Assembly: GCF_024721155.1 (NCBI RefSeq)
Contig: NZ_JAHVAP010000004.1
Coordinates: 248,001-312,000 of the forward strand
Origin: Mucilaginibacter phenanthrenivorans
GTDB taxonomy: Bacteria; Bacteroidota; Bacteroidia; Sphingobacteriales; Sphingobacteriaceae
Direction of reading: 5' to 3'
Length of the DNA stretch: 64,000 nt
In this document: piece by piece, positions 28,167 through 38,043 of the stretch
Layout of the letters: every line of letters starts with the position of its first letter
Numbering within the stretch: the first letter of the stretch is position 1
Translations under genes and position numbers: made by a program
Notes under the pieces: generated by a model
The model's database searches: none
What the model was told of the DNA's origin: nothing
Seen by the model: only the letters and a program-made list of their open reading frames with translations

Positions 28167-30527
28167 CTAGTCTTTTACCATCCGGCTGCCATAAATCGGG
28201 CCAACGCTGTTTTGAGGTTTTGGAATAAACTTAATAGTCACCTTTGATTTGCCTTTGGTTAATTCGATAGGAATTTCGTACGAAATATTGTAAAACTTAC
28301 TTTCTTTATACTTATCCAAATTTTCGGTGGCCAATTTTATACCGTCGACATAAATGTCGAACACCCTGCCCCTGTTATCTGTTCCCCAGTAGGTATCAAT
28401 AAGCGTATTGTGCCCGGATGAAGAAACGTTCATATCAAAACTCAGGAATCCACCGTTTTCTGTAGCCCGCCACTTCTTTTGGTGATCCTCACCGGTAGTT
28501 TCATTCTCGCCTTTAAGGTTATGATCCCGCTCCGGCTGCATCTCTCCTAAACGGATAATGTCGGTGGTGTGATCCTCTATTTCCTTTTCCCGCCTTTTTT
28601 CCTCTTCATACTTAATTTTCTGTACAGACCATGCTTCCGGTGTAAAAACATCCCAGTAAACGGAATAATATTCGTCTTTGGTTTCATTGAATGGGATGAG
28701 CTTAACTTCCGTTGGCTGCGAAATATTGATGCTGTTAAATTCCAGGTCGGCCTTGTTAACCATTTGCAGCCATTTATTTGGATCTTTTTCATTGGTAACA
28801 AAAACCGGGATTCCCTTTAACGGATCGGGCTCTGTTTTACCTAATACGCCGGCCAATAATACCGGGCCATAAAATATGGCCTTGCGGCTTGCATTGTCGG
28901 GCATGCCTTCGGTGTAAATATTTTCCGGCGTTGTGTATGTTATCCGGTCATTGTTCGCCCATTTGCGATTAATTGAGAAATAGCCTTCCGAGTCAACAAT
29001 TACCTGTTCTGTTTTACCATTAATTTTTACGGTACAATTTTCGGCCCATTTTGGCTTGCGCAGCCGTATTGTAAAAATGCGGGGATTTGCCAGGTTAACG
29101 GTAAGGAGCGTTGCATCTTCCGAAGGCAGTTTATTTGTAAGCGTTATTTTAGCGCCCTTCTCAGTCCAGTTTAATGTTGATGGAATGAGGAGATTCACAT
29201 ATAAGCTGCCATCAGCTCCGCGGAAATAAATACTTTCATTATACTTTACATGATTTTCCATTCCCGACCCAACACAGCAGGTAAAAGTGGTAAATGGTGT
29301 GCTGTATTCCTTTTTGCCACCCATCCGCAACGGCACGAAATAACACATCATTCCGTCTTCATGATTTTGCGACGCAAGAATATGATTGTATAAAGCCTTT
29401 TCATAAAAGTCCATCAATGATGCAGACGGAGTCACAGAAAACAAATGCCTTGTTAGCTTCAGCATATTGTAGGTGTTGCAGGTTTCGGTAGTATTTTCCG
29501 TAAGCCTGTCGTTTAACTTACCTGGTTCACTCAAATACTCATAATTACTATTTCCGCCCGTAGCATAGGAATGATCCTTTGTAATGATATTCCAAAAATT
29601 TACAGAGATATTTTTATCGTTTAAGTCGCCGGTTAGCTCATATCTTCTTGCGCTGGCAATTATTTTAGGAATTTGCGTATTGGAATGTTTTCCTGCTAAA
29701 ATATCCTCACCCCGGGCGATGGGATCTAATATCCGTTTATCATAAAACTTGAGAGACGTGCGCAAATAGGATTCGTTCCCTGTTATTGCATATAAGTTTG
29801 CCATTGTTTCGGCCATCCCGCCATATTCGCAAAGCAGCATTTTCTGCAATTGATCATCGTTAAGATTCTTAATCGTCTCGCCTGTCCAGTCGCCCATACC
29901 TTCGCAAACCTTGAGCGCCTTTTTGTTACCGGTGTATAAATATGCGTCCAACAGGCCGGCCATAATTTTATGTACCGTATACCATGGCGACCATCCACCG
30001 TTCAAATCAAAACCTCCTGAACGAATGGTACCATTTTTTACTTCTGTCCAAATGGTATCTTCTTTTGGTATTGCGCCAATATAACCGGTTTTACGGGCTG
30101 CCTGGCAAGTACTTAATTCATCTACAATGTAATTCACCCTTTTCAAAAACTCAGGGCTGCGGGAAGACGCATATTCCATAGAAATTGCTGACAAATAATG
30201 CCCTAAGGTATGACCCGCCAGCCCGGAGGATTCCCACCCCTCGTACAATGCGCCTTTTGGCTTTAAGCCGGAATGGGACCGAAAGCCGGACAATAAACGG
30301 TCCGGTTCAATTGATAAAAGATAGGCGGAGTCTTTTTCCATCGCCTTTTTGAATGGGCCATCTAACAACCGCACGTCCTTTAAATCAAATGAATATGCCT
30401 TTATCGCGACTTTTGGCTTGATGGCAATCCTGTTATCATTCAGTTCCGGAACATATGATTGTCCAGCTATTTTATGATTATTCAGTATTACTATACCACA
30501 AACCAGGAAGAAAACGTGTCTTTTCAT
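28167..30527 (-). CDS. GH127 beta-L-arabinofuranosidase
   Basis: 786 residues with a signal peptide ending near KIAGQS. Family hallmarks: VRLLDGPFKKAMEKD and WESSGLAGHTLGHYLSA at the N-terminus, TTETCNTYNMLK, and FTCCVGSGMENH. In the Bifidobacterium enzyme HypBA1 the matching Glu, Cys and Cys-Cys residues bind zinc and supply the cysteine nucleophile; all are kept here. The C-terminus has an extra beta domain (DUF4986/DUF6805-like, ending FIPKPQNSVGPIYGSR). It releases beta-L-arabinofuranose from plant glycans or glycoproteins, probably in the periplasm. It lies downstream of GH51 across a repeat-bearing gap. Confidence 0.92.
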   Translation of the reverse strand: MKRHVFFLVCGIVILNNHKIAGQSYVPELNDNRIAIKPKVAIKAYSFDLKDVRLLDGPFKKAMEKDSAYLLSIEPDRLLSGFRSHSGLKPKGALYEGWESSGLAGHTLGHYLSAISMEYASSRSPEFLKRVNYIVDELSTCQAARKTGYIGAIPKEDTIWTEVKNGTIRSGGFDLNGGWSPWYTVHKIMAGLLDAYLYTGNKKALKVCEGMGDWTGETIKNLNDDQLQKMLLCEYGGMAETMANLYAITGNESYLRTSLKFYDKRILDPIARGEDILAGKHSNTQIPKIIASARRYELTGDLNDKNISVNFWNIITKDHSYATGGNSNYEYLSEPGKLNDRLTENTTETCNTYNMLKLTRHLFSVTPSASLMDFYEKALYNHILASQNHEDGMMCYFVPLRMGGKKEYSTPFTTFTCCVGSGMENHVKYNESIYFRGADGSLYVNLLIPSTLNWTEKGAKITLTNKLPSEDATLLTVNLANPRIFTIRLRKPKWAENCTVKINGKTEQVIVDSEGYFSINRKWANNDRITYTTPENIYTEGMPDNASRKAIFYGPVLLAGVLGKTEPDPLKGIPVFVTNEKDPNKWLQMVNKADLEFNSINISQPTEVKLIPFNETKDEYYSVYWDVFTPEAWSVQKIKYEEEKRREKEIEDHTTDIIRLGEMQPERDHNLKGENETTGEDHQKKWRATENGGFLSFDMNVSSSGHNTLIDTYWGTDNRGRVFDIYVDGIKLATENLDKYKESKFYNISYEIPIELTKGKSKVTIKFIPKPQNSVGPIYGSRMVKD

Positions 30528-30933
30528 TTTAAATTGATAGGATATTTGCAGGACATAAAATTAGGATTGCCCGGCAATTAAAATTGCTGAAAATTGGCTA
30601 TTAGTACCCGGATTATACCTACTATGCAACGATTGATCGCGGCCAGGAAAAACAAAGGGACAACCCTAGTTGCAAAAGGTGCAATTCAATTATCGTTTAA
30701 ATACGATATTTCCGGTTATGCTTCGTGCTAAATTTGGCTAAAGCCGACTTTCGTTTTGTTCTCTAATCCGTCGGTTAAAACCGACGGCAATAAAACAAAA
30801 ACTAACTATTTCATTGCCGTCCCTTTTAAGGGACGGAATATAAGTAATCTAACAAGGGCTTTAGCCAAAAAACCAGGGCGCTACAATTTGAGATGCACCC
30901 TTTGCAACTATCTTTTTCATCGGCCCTCAGTTG
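30528..30933. other. Intergenic region occupied by palindromic repeat
   Basis: The 406-bp gap between GH51 and GH127 holds the repeat element at 30669-30908. The rest is AT-rich with no gene. Confidence 0.7.
30669..30908. repeat. Palindromic intergenic repeat element (~240 bp)
   Basis: Outer arms GTTGCAAAAGGTGCA (30669-30683) and TGCACCCTTTGCAAC (30894-30908) pair with one mismatch. Inner arms TTTGGCTAAAGCC (30733-30745) and GGCTTTAGCCAAA (30857-30869) pair perfectly. Between them are two perfect small hairpins: CCGTCGGTTAAAACCGACGG (30768-30787) and CCGTCCCTTTTAAGGGACGG (30817-30836). A further hairpin lies at 30691-30708. Gene-free and highly structured, it looks like a dispersed Bacteroidota intergenic repeat. 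It may separate GH127 expression from the GH27-GH51 pair. Confidence 0.8.
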
Positions 30934-32910
30934 TTAGATTAGCTTAACCTTAATAATATTAAGTGAATAACGTTTTACCGCGATAGTTATCTTATTACCC
31001 ATTGTTTTAAGCGTTTGTTCCTTAGGGGAAATAGCAGCAGGTTTTTCAAATGAATTTACCGCATCCAAATTATCGTTTTGCAATGTTATAACGGTTGCTG
31101 TAGATTTTAGATGCTTGCGGCCGCTAACAGTAAAACTTATCTTGCGGCCCTCGCCCAATGTGTTTACAAACTTAATGATCAGTTCATTTGATCTTTTATC
31201 AATCACCGCAGTTGCATAAGCGCCATCCTGCCCCGCTACATTTGCATTATTTAAGCTTAGAGGTACAACGTCGGTTCCCTTATTTAGAGAATATAATTTT
31301 TGCACATAATAATTGGGAGTACCGTATGAACCAAGGTTGTTAAACCAGATCAGGTCTGGTGTCCATTGCCAGCCTTCCACATGTGCAAATAGCGGCGCGT
31401 ACGATGCCATGCTTACAACATCGGCATTACGCTCCAGGCCGGTCATAAAAGCCGCTTCAGACATTGCACATTGCCAGCTATTTCTATCGGGACTGGCAGC
31501 TGCCGTGTTATGAGCTGCATATTCACCGGCAAATATTTTGGGGCCCTTTCTGTCGTAATTATCGTAACGCTTTGCGTTATCTAAAAACCACCGTGGTGAA
31601 CGATAATAGTGTTCATCAAGTATATCGGCATGCAATCCCCTGAATGTACTATTCAAAAAATCAAACTTTGGTCCGTCCGGATCCGGGCCCACGCTTGATA
31701 CCAGTTTCATATAGGGGTATTTATCTTTTATGGCCTTTACAAAAATTTTCCAGCGGGGTATGTATTCATCTCCCCATTGTTCGTTACCAACCCCCATCAT
31801 CTTCAGGTTAAATGGCGCAGGATGGCCCAGACTGGCGCGCAATTTACCCCAGGTGGTATTTGTCGATCCATTGGCAAATTCTATCAGGTCGAGCGCGTCC
31901 TGTACATAAGGATCCAGCTGATCCAATGGCACGGTTTGCGCCGTGTTAAACTGGCAGGCCATACCGCAATTTAATATGGGCAAAGGCTCGGCGCCAATGT
32001 CTTCGGCCAATTGAAAATACTCCAGGAAGCCAAGTCCGAAACTCTGGTAATAATCGGGGGTCGACCGACTTTTAAACTCGGTGTTCCAACGATTTATAAT
32101 CAATTCACGCTTATCGATATCACCAATAGTCTTCTTCCATTGGTAACGATTCAACAAATCACGCCCCTCTACAATGCAGCCGCCGGGGAAGCGTATAAAA
32201 CCAGGCTTCATATCGGCCAGCTTTTGTACCATATCTGCACGCAAGCCGTTTGCCCGGTTTTTCCAGGTATGTTCCGGGAAAAGCGAAACCATATCCAGGT
32301 CTATCGACCCGATGTATTGCGCCCACACATTTAAGCGCGCTTTATTGGCCGTACCGTGGGATTGAAGGCTAGCCTGGTATTTTTTCCAATTGGGTGCATC
32401 CGGGCTTAACGTTGTTTTTCCCAAAACCTCCCCCATCTCATTTACCAGTTCAATATGCAGTTTCACTTTGCTGCCGACATGTTGCCTCGCCAGTACCGAA
32501 AAGTTATAATTTTCACCGTTCTTAATCCCCATTCCCCTAAATCCCTCGTTCGACAAACCGTAATACCCATTGTCCGAGTTAACACTTAACGTAATAAAAT
32601 GTGGATTTTCAGGACGTTCAGCGGCCCTGTCTATTACCTGTACTTCGCCGCTTCCATTATCCTTTTTAATTTCCGTCCACCCCATAAGGCTCGTACCGAA
32701 TTCAAACGACCGGTTCTTCACCAATTCCGCATATAAACCACCGTCGGCTGCCATATTGATGTCCTCGAAAAATATCCCGTACATCGTGGGCTGAATATGG
32801 GCCTTTACATTATTGAGATCAATAACATAAGTACCCGATTCTTTATTTTGCTGGGCATTGGCCAAAAGGCTGGTGCCCGCAATACAAACTGCTAAAAAAT
32901 ACTTTTTCAT
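30934..32910 (-). CDS. GH51 alpha-L-arabinofuranosidase
   Basis: 658 residues with a signal peptide ending near NAQQN. It opens with the family pattern HIQPTMYGIFFEDINMAADGGLYAEL, continues into a CBM-like insert (GYYGLSNEGFRGMG), and has GVGNEQWGDEY (acid/base Glu) and FAGEYAAHN (candidate nucleophile Glu) in the barrel. The C-terminal beta-sandwich is complete. It removes terminal alpha-L-arabinofuranose from arabinan, arabinoxylan or arabinogalactan. It starts 4 bases after the GH27 stop, so the two are co-transcribed. Confidence 0.92.
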   Translation of the reverse strand: MKKYFLAVCIAGTSLLANAQQNKESGTYVIDLNNVKAHIQPTMYGIFFEDINMAADGGLYAELVKNRSFEFGTSLMGWTEIKKDNGSGEVQVIDRAAERPENPHFITLSVNSDNGYYGLSNEGFRGMGIKNGENYNFSVLARQHVGSKVKLHIELVNEMGEVLGKTTLSPDAPNWKKYQASLQSHGTANKARLNVWAQYIGSIDLDMVSLFPEHTWKNRANGLRADMVQKLADMKPGFIRFPGGCIVEGRDLLNRYQWKKTIGDIDKRELIINRWNTEFKSRSTPDYYQSFGLGFLEYFQLAEDIGAEPLPILNCGMACQFNTAQTVPLDQLDPYVQDALDLIEFANGSTNTTWGKLRASLGHPAPFNLKMMGVGNEQWGDEYIPRWKIFVKAIKDKYPYMKLVSSVGPDPDGPKFDFLNSTFRGLHADILDEHYYRSPRWFLDNAKRYDNYDRKGPKIFAGEYAAHNTAAASPDRNSWQCAMSEAAFMTGLERNADVVSMASYAPLFAHVEGWQWTPDLIWFNNLGSYGTPNYYVQKLYSLNKGTDVVPLSLNNANVAGQDGAYATAVIDKRSNELIIKFVNTLGEGRKISFTVSGRKHLKSTATVITLQNDNLDAVNSFEKPAAISPKEQTLKTMGNKITIAVKRYSLNIIKVKLI

Positions 32911-32914
32911 CTTA

Positions 32915-34297
32915 TTATCTCGCTTTTTCCGACACCCTTAGCAGGGCCGCGCCATGTGTATTAATTTTTTGTTGATATTGCTGATCAAATACCCCCAAAT
33001 CCTGCTTCGCCCAAAGATCACGCACTGCTATTTTTCCCTTTAATCCGAGGGCTGAAAAATCAACACTCACATTTTGCTGCGCATCACCCAGATTAAAAAG
33101 GGCCACGTACAGATCTTTGCTACCAGGCACATGTGAATACCACGCCATTGCATTTTGAGTTTTATAAAGTTGACGCGGATTTGTTCCATGCTGATTAACA
33201 GCAAGTACTTCACTATTGGTAAACAGTTTTAATTCCTGCTCACGGTTCTCGGGTAAATTGCCGCCAAGCATTAAGGGTGAGCGGTAAATGCTCCAAAACG
33301 TCATGTGTGTATATTCCTCATCCCTGGTAAACCGGCTATAGCGCTCCTTACCAACCGGGCCCCGTTTGGATAGCTTACCTATTTGGATCATATCGCAATC
33401 GGGCCAATGGCCGGGGCCACCTGTACCTTCCCATTCCTTAGCATAGTCAAACATTTGCAAAACAGCCTTCCATTCGTCCCAAAAATCATCGGCCATGCGC
33501 CACATATTTGCGTGCTGCTTTATGTGATCGGCCTTATTAACCGGTGTGGCTCCCGGCGATGTACTGAAAACTATTGGTCTTCCGCATTGGTCAATGGCTT
33601 TTTTATAACCTTCAATTTCAGCAGCGCTGTAAGGCCTTGAAAGGTCGTCTACCTTAATAAAATCAACACCCCATTGTGCATAGAGATTTAATATGGAGTT
33701 CAGGTACTCCTGTGCGCCTGGCTTTGCCATATCCAGGCCGTACATATGGTTCATCCATGGACATTTTGAACTGGTATCCGCTATCATATCGGCAGTAATA
33801 CCTTTTGCACCCAATACCGGCGACTTTGCCCAAACCGCCTGCCGGGGGATTCCGCGCATTACGTGGATGCCGAATTTAAGGCCAAGGGAATGTACATATG
33901 CAGCCAGCGGCTTAAACCCCTTTCCGCCAAATGCTGATGGAAATTTATTGACATGCGGCGTTAAACGCCCCCATTTATCCATGGCCAGCCATGGCACAAA
34001 CGAGCCATCCTCCAGGTTCTTTTGAAAAGGGTTCCCAATATTGCTGCCCGGCGGATTATCATACGACCATAAAAAATCGACTACAATATATTGCCAGCCG
34101 TATTGCTTAAGGTTTTTTGCCATGTAACCGGCATTGGCCCTTACTTCATTCTCATGCACTGCCGAACCAAAGCAATTATAGCTGTTCCAGCCCATTGGCG
34201 GGGTTTGGGCAACGCTTTTATTCTGCGCATTTAATGCTGCACAAAAATTAAACGTTAAGATGAAAATAAAAATATTGCGAATGGTTATACAAGACAT
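32915..34297 (-). CDS. GH27 alpha-galactosidase or related glycosidase
   Basis: 460 residues with a signal peptide ending near LNAQN. The GH27 opening PPMGWNSYNCFGS is intact; VDFIKVDDLSRPY carries the catalytic nucleophile Asp and WRMADDFWDEW the acid/base Asp. The C-terminal beta domain ends with RVSEKAR. GH27 enzymes cleave alpha-galactosides; some act on beta-L-arabinopyranosides, which would suit the arabinose-directed neighbours. First gene of the GH27-GH51 pair and divergent from the beta-helix gene. Confidence 0.92.
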   Translation of the reverse strand: MSCITIRNIFIFILTFNFCAALNAQNKSVAQTPPMGWNSYNCFGSAVHENEVRANAGYMAKNLKQYGWQYIVVDFLWSYDNPPGSNIGNPFQKNLEDGSFVPWLAMDKWGRLTPHVNKFPSAFGGKGFKPLAAYVHSLGLKFGIHVMRGIPRQAVWAKSPVLGAKGITADMIADTSSKCPWMNHMYGLDMAKPGAQEYLNSILNLYAQWGVDFIKVDDLSRPYSAAEIEGYKKAIDQCGRPIVFSTSPGATPVNKADHIKQHANMWRMADDFWDEWKAVLQMFDYAKEWEGTGGPGHWPDCDMIQIGKLSKRGPVGKERYSRFTRDEEYTHMTFWSIYRSPLMLGGNLPENREQELKLFTNSEVLAVNQHGTNPRQLYKTQNAMAWYSHVPGSKDLYVALFNLGDAQQNVSVDFSALGLKGKIAVRDLWAKQDLGVFDQQYQQKINTHGAALLRVSEKAR

Positions 34298-34752
34298 TGC
34301 TTCATCGATTTAAATATTGTCCATAATAGGATCACGGCCCGCGTTTCTCCAAAATACCTCTTTACGAGTATACTAATAAGATGCGGGGTAATTATCCTTA
34401 CTCAACTGGTTTATAATAAGTGTTGAAATAACACTAATTATTTCAAATAAAAAAGTTTTTCTCAATATTTATTTAAACCTCCGAAACTGATTTATATAGA
34501 ACTTGCTAACATTTAGTCAGGAAAAACAAGTGCGTTCACGAGCCGCAATTTCAATAAGTACACTACATGAATTAGTGTATAATGCAATAAAATTAAAGAT
34601 CCCTTACAAACCGAACCGATTTTGCAGCATCATCATTTATACTCCCACCAGACAAGCGCCTCGACCAACTTTTAACAATAATTTATCCATTAAATATTTT
34701 TATTTAACATTAATAAAAGTAAATTAACCCACAAATCCTTCACCTTCAATAT
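34298..34752. other. Divergent intergenic region
   Basis: 455 bp between the divergent GH27 and beta-helix genes. Very AT-rich. No hairpin, repeat or reading frame that I trust; it must hold promoters for both directions. Confidence 0.6.
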
Positions 34753-37656
34753 ATGACAACTATAGCAAATTACATCGCGTTAAGTACCTATGCTTATACT
34801 ACAGGTAACGAATTTATTTTTGTTCAGGGGAGCACCACTACCGGAGACGGCGGACAGGGTACCTTTTTCTGGGATCCGGCTGTAACAATAGGTACGGATA
34901 ACGCCACCATTTTCGTAATCTCAGGCTCCGGCGCCTGGGTGCGTCTTTATTCCGAATACGTCAATGTGAAATGGTTTGGCGCGTTGGGCGATGGTGTACA
35001 TGATGATACGGCTGCGATCAATAACGCACTGACTCATTTTAATACCGTAGAGATTACGGCCGGTATCTATAACATATCTAACATTGTTATTCCGACAAAT
35101 ACCACATTGATCATTACGCCACAAGCGGTTTTGAATCAAAAAACTTATGTAACAGCAGGGACGGTCGGTGTGGTAGAAATGGCAAGCGGATCCACATTAA
35201 CCGGGGGCGGTGTTATCAGTTGTGATTCAACTGTAAGTGATTACGCAAATATAAACTATGGAATTTACATATTGGGAGATGATTGTGCCATTGAGAATAT
35301 AACCCTGATGAAAAGTATATACGATTGCATTTTTGCTCAGAATTGCAACAACCTGGTCATATCCGATTTTACTGGTATAAATGTCGGCCATGGTGCTACG
35401 TTTATTCGTTGCAATCAAATTGTTATTAATAATTACACACTTCAAAGCCCTACGTTTAACTATACGATGGTTTATCCCCATTGCCTGGACTTATTTTATT
35501 GTGATGGTTATAAAATAAATAGTGTAAATATTTTCAACGTTAATGCTAGCTCGACAGCGCCTTCGCTGGCTATCAGCGGAATTACGCTAGGGGGGAATAG
35601 TAACGGCCTTTTACAAAATGTACTGATGAGTGGCTTTTTATCAACAGTAAAAACTGGCCTGCCAATTCCGGACGATGGTTCTATTAATTGTGTAATAACC
35701 GGAGTTACAATAAAGGGGTGGAACTATAGTACTGGCCTGGAGGTACAAGGCTGTAGAAATTGTATCTATGATGATATAGTGCTTGACGGCACAGTCATCA
35801 ACAATACTATAGGCGGAACCGAAGGTATACATGTGCTGGAGACCGCCGTAACCGGAGGACTGGTGCCAGCAAGCTACAGCGGCTACCAGGTGCGCGACAG
35901 GGCATTGGCGAGTAACAATACTTTCTCTAATATTCGTATCATTGGCGGCTTTACGGGCATTAGAGTAGCAGCAAGTTTTAACAAGTTCATTAATTGCGAA
36001 ACTATTGGCAATACTTATGGCTTCAGGTTATGCCAGGTACAGGGTGGTGTGCAAACCGGTTGGTGGCAATCAAATATTGTTGAATACATTGAAAGCAACG
36101 AATTTATTAATTGTTCAGCAAAACAATGTATAGCTCTCGGGTTTGTGATTTTTGGGGGTCAAAATAACAAGATTATCAATCCCCGACTAGTAAATAACAA
36201 TATTGGGATCGGCAATGCCTATAATTTGAAGTTGATAACCAGCACAGTTACGGACACTTCGATCAGTATTGACACAACCGTGGTGGCCAATGCCTGGGCA
36301 GGTTATTATCTATTTGTCACTACTGGCGGCACAACAAATCCTTATCAACTTATTACATCGAATACTACAAATACCTTTACGATAGCAGGAACCTGGGGAA
36401 CGACATACCCAATTGCCGGCAATGAGTTTGTCATAGTTGATAATCCTCAGGGTGATGTTTACATTAATGGCGGTACAATTACCGACGATCAGAACGTAAC
36501 TTATTCAAAACTAGGTTCGATGACCGGCAACTTCACTTCCCTATCAGCTATTAATCAGTTAACTATTACAAGTCAGGGCGAAAAATTCAATTATAATCAA
36601 AAGATCAAGCTGTTAAATATTATTTCGGGCGCTTCCAGCCCTGACCTTATAGTACAAATCTCCTCATTGAATTACGGCTCGACCGACATCTTCAACATCA
36701 AACCACTAACACTTGGCGATGGTAGTCCGCTGGCAGGAAGCCTCACGTTACCCCTGATCGCAGGAACAGGGACGATTACTTCTGCGAATCAGGTGATCGG
36801 ATCAGGAGTTACGAGTTTGATCAACGGAACAGGCACAAACTTTCCGGCTGAGATAGACGCCCATTACTGGATTCTTATTAATGGTACAACCTGGGCCCAA
36901 ATATTGCAGGCGAAGACAGCGACTCAATATTACCTGGTTAACCAGCTACCCAGCAATGTAACTGGTGCAACTTTTCAAATCGTCAAATTTGACCTTCAAG
37001 GAATTCCGTCCCAGCTAAACGGGGTGTCATTCAATCGCTATTACGGGAATGTGATATTGGATGGCACCACGATTATAAACAACTCAACTTCAGCAAATCT
37101 GAATACTTTTGAATCCAGGTCGGTAGTGTTTGTTAAAATTCCCACAAATATTACTACGCCCGATGTGTCAACCAGTATCTATTACGCCACCTCGAATGGT
37201 GTATCCACCATGATCAATAACTTTCATAACGCCTATGCCGGCAAGCGGATCATCGTGCAGGTAATGGATAGCATGACAATTTTCCAATTTACTGGTGCGA
37301 CTAACCTTAAAGGATATGCCAGTAATTACACAGCCAACTCCGGAGACATATTAACCGCTGTTTTCGATGGAACAAGTTGGTATTGTCAGATTACACCCGC
37401 CAATGGAATTGGTCCTCAACTGGAAAAATTTGGATCAAGTACTCAAAGCGGGAATGGAACGATCATCACATTTACTGTAGCACATGGCCTATCCGGAGTT
37501 TCTTCTGCCTCATATGTAAATGTTACCGGGAGGAGCGCAGCAGCTGCAAATATTTCGTGGGTCGATATTGACACAACCAATATTTACATTCACTATAATA
37601 CGGCTCCTGTAACGGGCACCAATAATCTAATTTGGAATTGGGAAATTAAGCCCTAG
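34753..37656 (+). CDS. Tailspike-like right-handed beta-helix protein
   Basis: 967 residues, no signal peptide. After a ~70-residue head comes VKWFGALGDGVHDDTAAINNAL, the start of a pectate_lyase_3 / phage-tailspike beta-helix. About 30 helix rungs rich in Asn and Ile follow to ~residue 500, then a beta-rich C-terminal region with repeats and a terminal domain ending LIWNWEIKP. Such proteins bind or cut polysaccharide as trimers in phage tailspikes; bacterial forms also occur. The missing signal peptide and the tailspike-like head favour a phage-derived origin. It is alone between long gaps. A catalytic site cannot be read from the sequence. Confidence 0.8.
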   Translation: MTTIANYIALSTYAYTTGNEFIFVQGSTTTGDGGQGTFFWDPAVTIGTDNATIFVISGSGAWVRLYSEYVNVKWFGALGDGVHDDTAAINNALTHFNTVEITAGIYNISNIVIPTNTTLIITPQAVLNQKTYVTAGTVGVVEMASGSTLTGGGVISCDSTVSDYANINYGIYILGDDCAIENITLMKSIYDCIFAQNCNNLVISDFTGINVGHGATFIRCNQIVINNYTLQSPTFNYTMVYPHCLDLFYCDGYKINSVNIFNVNASSTAPSLAISGITLGGNSNGLLQNVLMSGFLSTVKTGLPIPDDGSINCVITGVTIKGWNYSTGLEVQGCRNCIYDDIVLDGTVINNTIGGTEGIHVLETAVTGGLVPASYSGYQVRDRALASNNTFSNIRIIGGFTGIRVAASFNKFINCETIGNTYGFRLCQVQGGVQTGWWQSNIVEYIESNEFINCSAKQCIALGFVIFGGQNNKIINPRLVNNNIGIGNAYNLKLITSTVTDTSISIDTTVVANAWAGYYLFVTTGGTTNPYQLITSNTTNTFTIAGTWGTTYPIAGNEFVIVDNPQGDVYINGGTITDDQNVTYSKLGSMTGNFTSLSAINQLTITSQGEKFNYNQKIKLLNIISGASSPDLIVQISSLNYGSTDIFNIKPLTLGDGSPLAGSLTLPLIAGTGTITSANQVIGSGVTSLINGTGTNFPAEIDAHYWILINGTTWAQILQAKTATQYYLVNQLPSNVTGATFQIVKFDLQGIPSQLNGVSFNRYYGNVILDGTTIINNSTSANLNTFESRSVVFVKIPTNITTPDVSTSIYYATSNGVSTMINNFHNAYAGKRIIVQVMDSMTIFQFTGATNLKGYASNYTANSGDILTAVFDGTSWYCQITPANGIGPQLEKFGSSTQSGNGTIITFTVAHGLSGVSSASYVNVTGRSAAAANISWVDIDTTNIYIHYNTAPVTGTNNLIWNWEIKP

Positions 37657-38043
37657 AGAATTTTACAAAAAAAAATTGTAAGTACATCTAAGTTACGTTT
37701 GTACTTCGGTATAAATTTCATTAAGAGCAATTATATGAATTGGGAAGATATCAGATAATGGCCGACTCATACCTCCTAATTGCTGGTACTGGCTATAATA
37801 TTTAAAATAAATCGCTATTTTCTTTTTCAGCTTAGTACCCCACAATATACCTACGCCCGTTTAGCACGGCTGTTTCGCTGTTAAATCATCTTTCTTTTTC
37901 ATTAAATACTTAACAATTTTCCACAATAAAAGCGTTTATTCGCTATTGATTAAATAAGCCTGCACGCATGGTGTTATATTTAACTAATTTTAACTATCAA
38001 TCATTTGGTGTTTTGAATTTGCTTTCTTTAATTTATAAACTTA
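37657..38043. other. Intergenic region, no feature seen
   Basis: 387 bp, AT-rich, between two plus-strand genes. I see no gene or strong hairpin. The last ~70 bases are the likely promoter and leader of the gene at 38044. Confidence 0.55.

Noticed and set aside
28027..28170. Small plus-strand gene of 47 residues (MERLLKKWGEII...)
   Set aside because: No recognisable family and no convincing ribosome-binding context; kept only as a possible remnant within the intergenic entry.
34503..34727. 74-residue plus-strand frame before the beta-helix gene
   Set aside because: Composition is random-like and it lies in an AT-rich promoter region; no family signal.
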